Shown piece after piece: positions 51,839 through 53,865 of a DNA stretch of 53,865 bases. The notes beneath the pieces were generated by a model, which did not search any database, was not told the origin of the DNA, and was given only the letters and a program-made list of their open reading frames with translations. This stretch comes from Mesorhizobium metallidurans STM 2683 (GTDB taxonomy: Bacteria > Pseudomonadota > Alphaproteobacteria > Rhizobiales > Rhizobiaceae). Location of the stretch: contig NZ_CAUM01000005.1 in NCBI RefSeq assembly GCF_000350085.1, forward strand, positions 1-53,865, given 5' to 3'. Made by a program: the position numbers and the translations under genes. The stretch's first letter is position 1. The number at the start of each line of letters is the position of its first letter.

Positions 51839-53710
51839 ATGAAGTACAGGCGCGATATCGATGGCCTACGGGCTGTTGCGGTCCTGCCGGTCGTACTCTT
51901 CCACTTCGGAATCACGGCAATTCCCGGCGGCTTTACCGGCGTCGATATCTTCTTCGTCATCTCCGGCTACCTGATCAGCGGAAGCCTTCTGGACGACCTT
52001 GAACGCGGCCAGTTTTCGATCGTCAGCTTCTACTGGCGCCGCGCCCGGCGCATTCTGCCGGCTCTGGTCTTTGTCACACTTCTTACATGCATAGCGGCAT
52101 TATTCATTCTCTTGCCGTCAGATCTGCATGAATTCAGTCTCAGCGTCATAGCGTCATCGACTTTCTGGTCGAACATCTATTTCTGGAAAACGACGAATTA
52201 CTTCTCCATCGATGCCGAACTGCGACCTCTGCTGCACACTTGGTCGCTTTCGGTCGAGGAACAATACTACATCTTTGCTCCGATCCTTATGTTCCTGATC
52301 TATCGCTATTTCGGGAAGCGCTGGCTGACGATACTCCTGCCGATCATTCTTGGCAGCTTCGTGCTGGCGATCATGGCGACATCGATGGCTCCGACAGCTG
52401 GCTTCTACCTGCTGCCGACACGTATCTGGGAACTTATGCTGGGCGCCGTGCTCATGTTGAAACGGCCCCCGGCCCTGGGTAACCGGCTTGTCATGGAACT
52501 GGCCGGCCTGGCAGGGGTTGGCCTTCTCGCCATCGGATTCCTGACGGTTTCGGAGAGTGATCCGTTCCCGGGTTACAACGCCTTGTATCCATGCCTCGGA
52601 ACCGCGCTGCTTATCTACGTTGGCCAGAGTACCCCGTCGACGATCGTTACCCGTATACTCGAAACCCGACCGCTGGTCTGGATCGGTCTCATCTCGTATT
52701 CGCTGTATCTCGTTCACTGGCCAATCAATTCGTTCGCTCACTATCTTTCACTGCAAAAACTCGACCCGTCGATGATCGTTGTAATGACGGTTGCAAGCTT
52801 CGCGCTGGCTGCATTTTCCTGGAAATATGTCGAGCAGCCGTTTCGGCAGAAAAGGACCTTTACCGCCCCGGTGCCCATCTTCGCCTTTTCAGCGGGCGCG
52901 ATCGCTCTTCTTTGTGTTGGCGGCGCGGCCGGGGCGCTTGGCAACGGCTTTCCGCAACGGTTTCCGGACTTTGCCCAACAGCGGATTCCTGTCGGCGACT
53001 GGCGCAATGGCACCTGTTTCAACGAGGGCTCCAGCCAGATAGAAAACTGGAACCTCGGGGATTGCACCCGCACCCGCGGCTTCAAGACGGATGTCTTGTT
53101 GTGGGGCGACTCGTTCGCCGCCCACTATGTTTCAGGCCTGGACGCCAACGCAAATCAGATTCAAGCCAATGTCGTAGAATACACCTATGCGGGCTGTCCA
53201 CCGATTCTCTCCTACTTCTCCTATGCACGTCCAAATTGCACGCGATTCAATCAGCAAGCCCTGAAAATAATCGGGGATGCCGGTATCCGGACGGCCATAC
53301 TCAGCGGCCGGTGGACCGACTATGCGGCGAGAAGCTTCGACGGTCTCCAGCAAACGATCGATACGCTTCGTGGCCTGGGCGTGCGGGTGTTTGTCATCGG
53401 CCAGTCTCCGGAGTTCATAACCGACGTCCGGAAAATCGCGTTCTTCGCAAAGCGCAGGAATCTGGATGATACATCCTGGCCAATGGCCATGGATCCCGGC
53501 ATCAACGACCGCGTGCGCTCATTTACCAAAGGCGCCACTTTCATCGATCCGCTAAAATTCCTGTGCAGCGCGGGACGCTGCTCCTTCGCCGACGCAGGCC
53601 AGTTTCTCTATTTCGATTATGGGCATTTCTCGACAATTGGGGCCACGCTGGCAATCTCGAAATACTGGCCGAACTTTGCCGCGAACAATACCCTTGCCAC
53701 GACGAAGTAA
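51839..53710 (+). CDS. OafA-type acyltransferase 3 with C-terminal SGNH domain
   Basis: A 623-residue membrane O-acyltransferase. The acyltransferase-3 domain (residues 1 to about 345) starts MKYRRDIDGLRAVAVLPVVLFHFG and holds GVDIFFVISGYLISG, FYWRRARRILPAL and LHTWSLSVEEQYY, with ten or so membrane segments. The C-terminal domain is a periplasmic SGNH fold: VLLWGDSFAAHY (nucleophile Ser, block I), and DYGHFSTIGA with the Asp-His pair in block V. Such proteins acetylate LPS O-antigen, exopolysaccharide or Nod-factor-like glycans. No good ribosome site precedes the ATG, which follows immediately on the stop of a truncated duplicate. Base composition is less GC-rich than the chromosome genes around, suggesting acquisition. 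Confidence 0.9.
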   Translation: MKYRRDIDGLRAVAVLPVVLFHFGITAIPGGFTGVDIFFVISGYLISGSLLDDLERGQFSIVSFYWRRARRILPALVFVTLLTCIAALFILLPSDLHEFSLSVIASSTFWSNIYFWKTTNYFSIDAELRPLLHTWSLSVEEQYYIFAPILMFLIYRYFGKRWLTILLPIILGSFVLAIMATSMAPTAGFYLLPTRIWELMLGAVLMLKRPPALGNRLVMELAGLAGVGLLAIGFLTVSESDPFPGYNALYPCLGTALLIYVGQSTPSTIVTRILETRPLVWIGLISYSLYLVHWPINSFAHYLSLQKLDPSMIVVMTVASFALAAFSWKYVEQPFRQKRTFTAPVPIFAFSAGAIALLCVGGAAGALGNGFPQRFPDFAQQRIPVGDWRNGTCFNEGSSQIENWNLGDCTRTRGFKTDVLLWGDSFAAHYVSGLDANANQIQANVVEYTYAGCPPILSYFSYARPNCTRFNQQALKIIGDAGIRTAILSGRWTDYAARSFDGLQQTIDTLRGLGVRVFVIGQSPEFITDVRKIAFFAKRRNLDDTSWPMAMDPGINDRVRSFTKGATFIDPLKFLCSAGRCSFADAGQFLYFDYGHFSTIGATLAISKYWPNFAANNTLATTK

Positions 53711-53745
53711 CGGTGGGCGGCCAGCAAGGCACGAGCGCGAGCTTA

Positions 53746-53772
53746 ACGATTGCCCGAATGCCGGCTTGCGTG
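53746..53772 (+). repeat. right copy of 27-bp diverged direct repeat
   Basis: ACGATTGCCCGAATGCCGGC and the next seven bases match the left copy at 51639-51665 at 22 of 27 positions. It lies 36 bp after the acyltransferase stop and 15 bp before the tRNA-Gly gene. Confidence 0.4.
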
Positions 53773-53787
53773 GTAACGAGGGCTCAC

Positions 53788-53861
53788 GCGGGTATGATGT
53801 AATGGTAGCTTGTCAGCTTCCCAAGCTGAACGCGCGGGTTCGATTCCCGCTACCCGCTCCA
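53788..53861 (+). tRNA. tRNA-Gly (anticodon CCC)
   Basis: A 74-nt cloverleaf: acceptor stem GCGGGTA pairs with TACCCGC, followed by T and an encoded CCA. The anticodon arm has stem TCAGC/GCTGA and loop TTCCCAA with anticodon CCC, and the T arm is GCGGG-TTCGATT-CCCGC. The D stem is weak with one mismatch. It reads Gly GGG codons. tRNA genes are common integration sites, and the repeats before it deserve note. Confidence 0.93.
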
Positions 53862-53865
53862 GCTT

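Overview
The window looks like a chromosomal piece of a GC-rich alphaproteobacterium of the Rhizobiales, most likely Mesorhizobium or a close relative. The signs are an ALA-synthase hemA behind a perfect FNR/FixK box, a rhamnose locus in the order known from Rhizobium leguminosarum (rhaDI divergent from rhaRSTPQUK), a TGA-N9-TCA iron box of the RirA type, a DUF6460 protein, and intergenic palindromes typical of rhizobia. The genus is an inference from gene content and order.

Region 1 (1-17656) is the accessory part and the most interesting. On the minus strand lie a PD-(D/E)XK nuclease-like gene cut by the window edge, an unknown helical protein, and an overlapping pair of SbcCD-like genes of the YhaN/YhaO type. 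Divergent from them, on the plus strand, lie a 1998-aa DUF4011 helicase with a C-terminal Vsr/DUF559-like nuclease and DUF3320 domain, and a 1320-aa SMC/Rad50-like ATPase with a CxxC hook and a C-terminus that reads as two tandem LexA/S24-like folds with complementary missing catalytic residues. An Xre/RES toxin-antitoxin pair follows. I read this as a candidate anti-phage or anti-plasmid DNA-processing island of a composition I do not recognise.

Region 2 (17657-23936) holds an AT-richer spacer with one small membrane ORF, then an iron-siderophore operon (esterase, FhuB-like double permease, FhuD-like binding protein) behind an IRO box. The divergent TonB receptor is only a remnant: a signal-peptide fragment joined to the C-terminal strands. 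No FhuC ATPase is present. A small membrane protein, two intrinsic terminators without obvious genes and a decayed coding fragment follow.

Region 3 (23937-34797) is a complete L-rhamnose catabolic and ABC uptake locus: isomerase, aldolase/dehydrogenase, DeoR regulator, binding protein, ATPase, two permeases, mutarotase and kinase, mostly with 1-4 bp overlaps. A palindromic repeat has entered the rhaS-rhaT junction and appears to supply the first codons of RhaT.

Region 4 (34798-36424) is a complete IS1380-family element. Its CTAG target duplication is the shared stop codon of two convergent genes, rhaK and dadA, so both stay intact.

Region 5 (36425-51522) is ordinary chromosome: dadA, galE, hemA, an aminotransferase, mscL, a transporter-like hybrid histidine kinase facing a LuxR-type response regulator, a coiled-coil exported protein, DUF952, pyrD, a small membrane protein, a MATE exporter, an HDAC-like deacetylase and DUF6460.

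Region 6 (51523-53865) carries an acyltransferase-3/SGNH gene preceded by a truncated copy of such a gene's start, flanked by 27-bp diverged direct repeats and ending at a tRNA-Gly(CCC). It may be a small acquired patch next to a tRNA.
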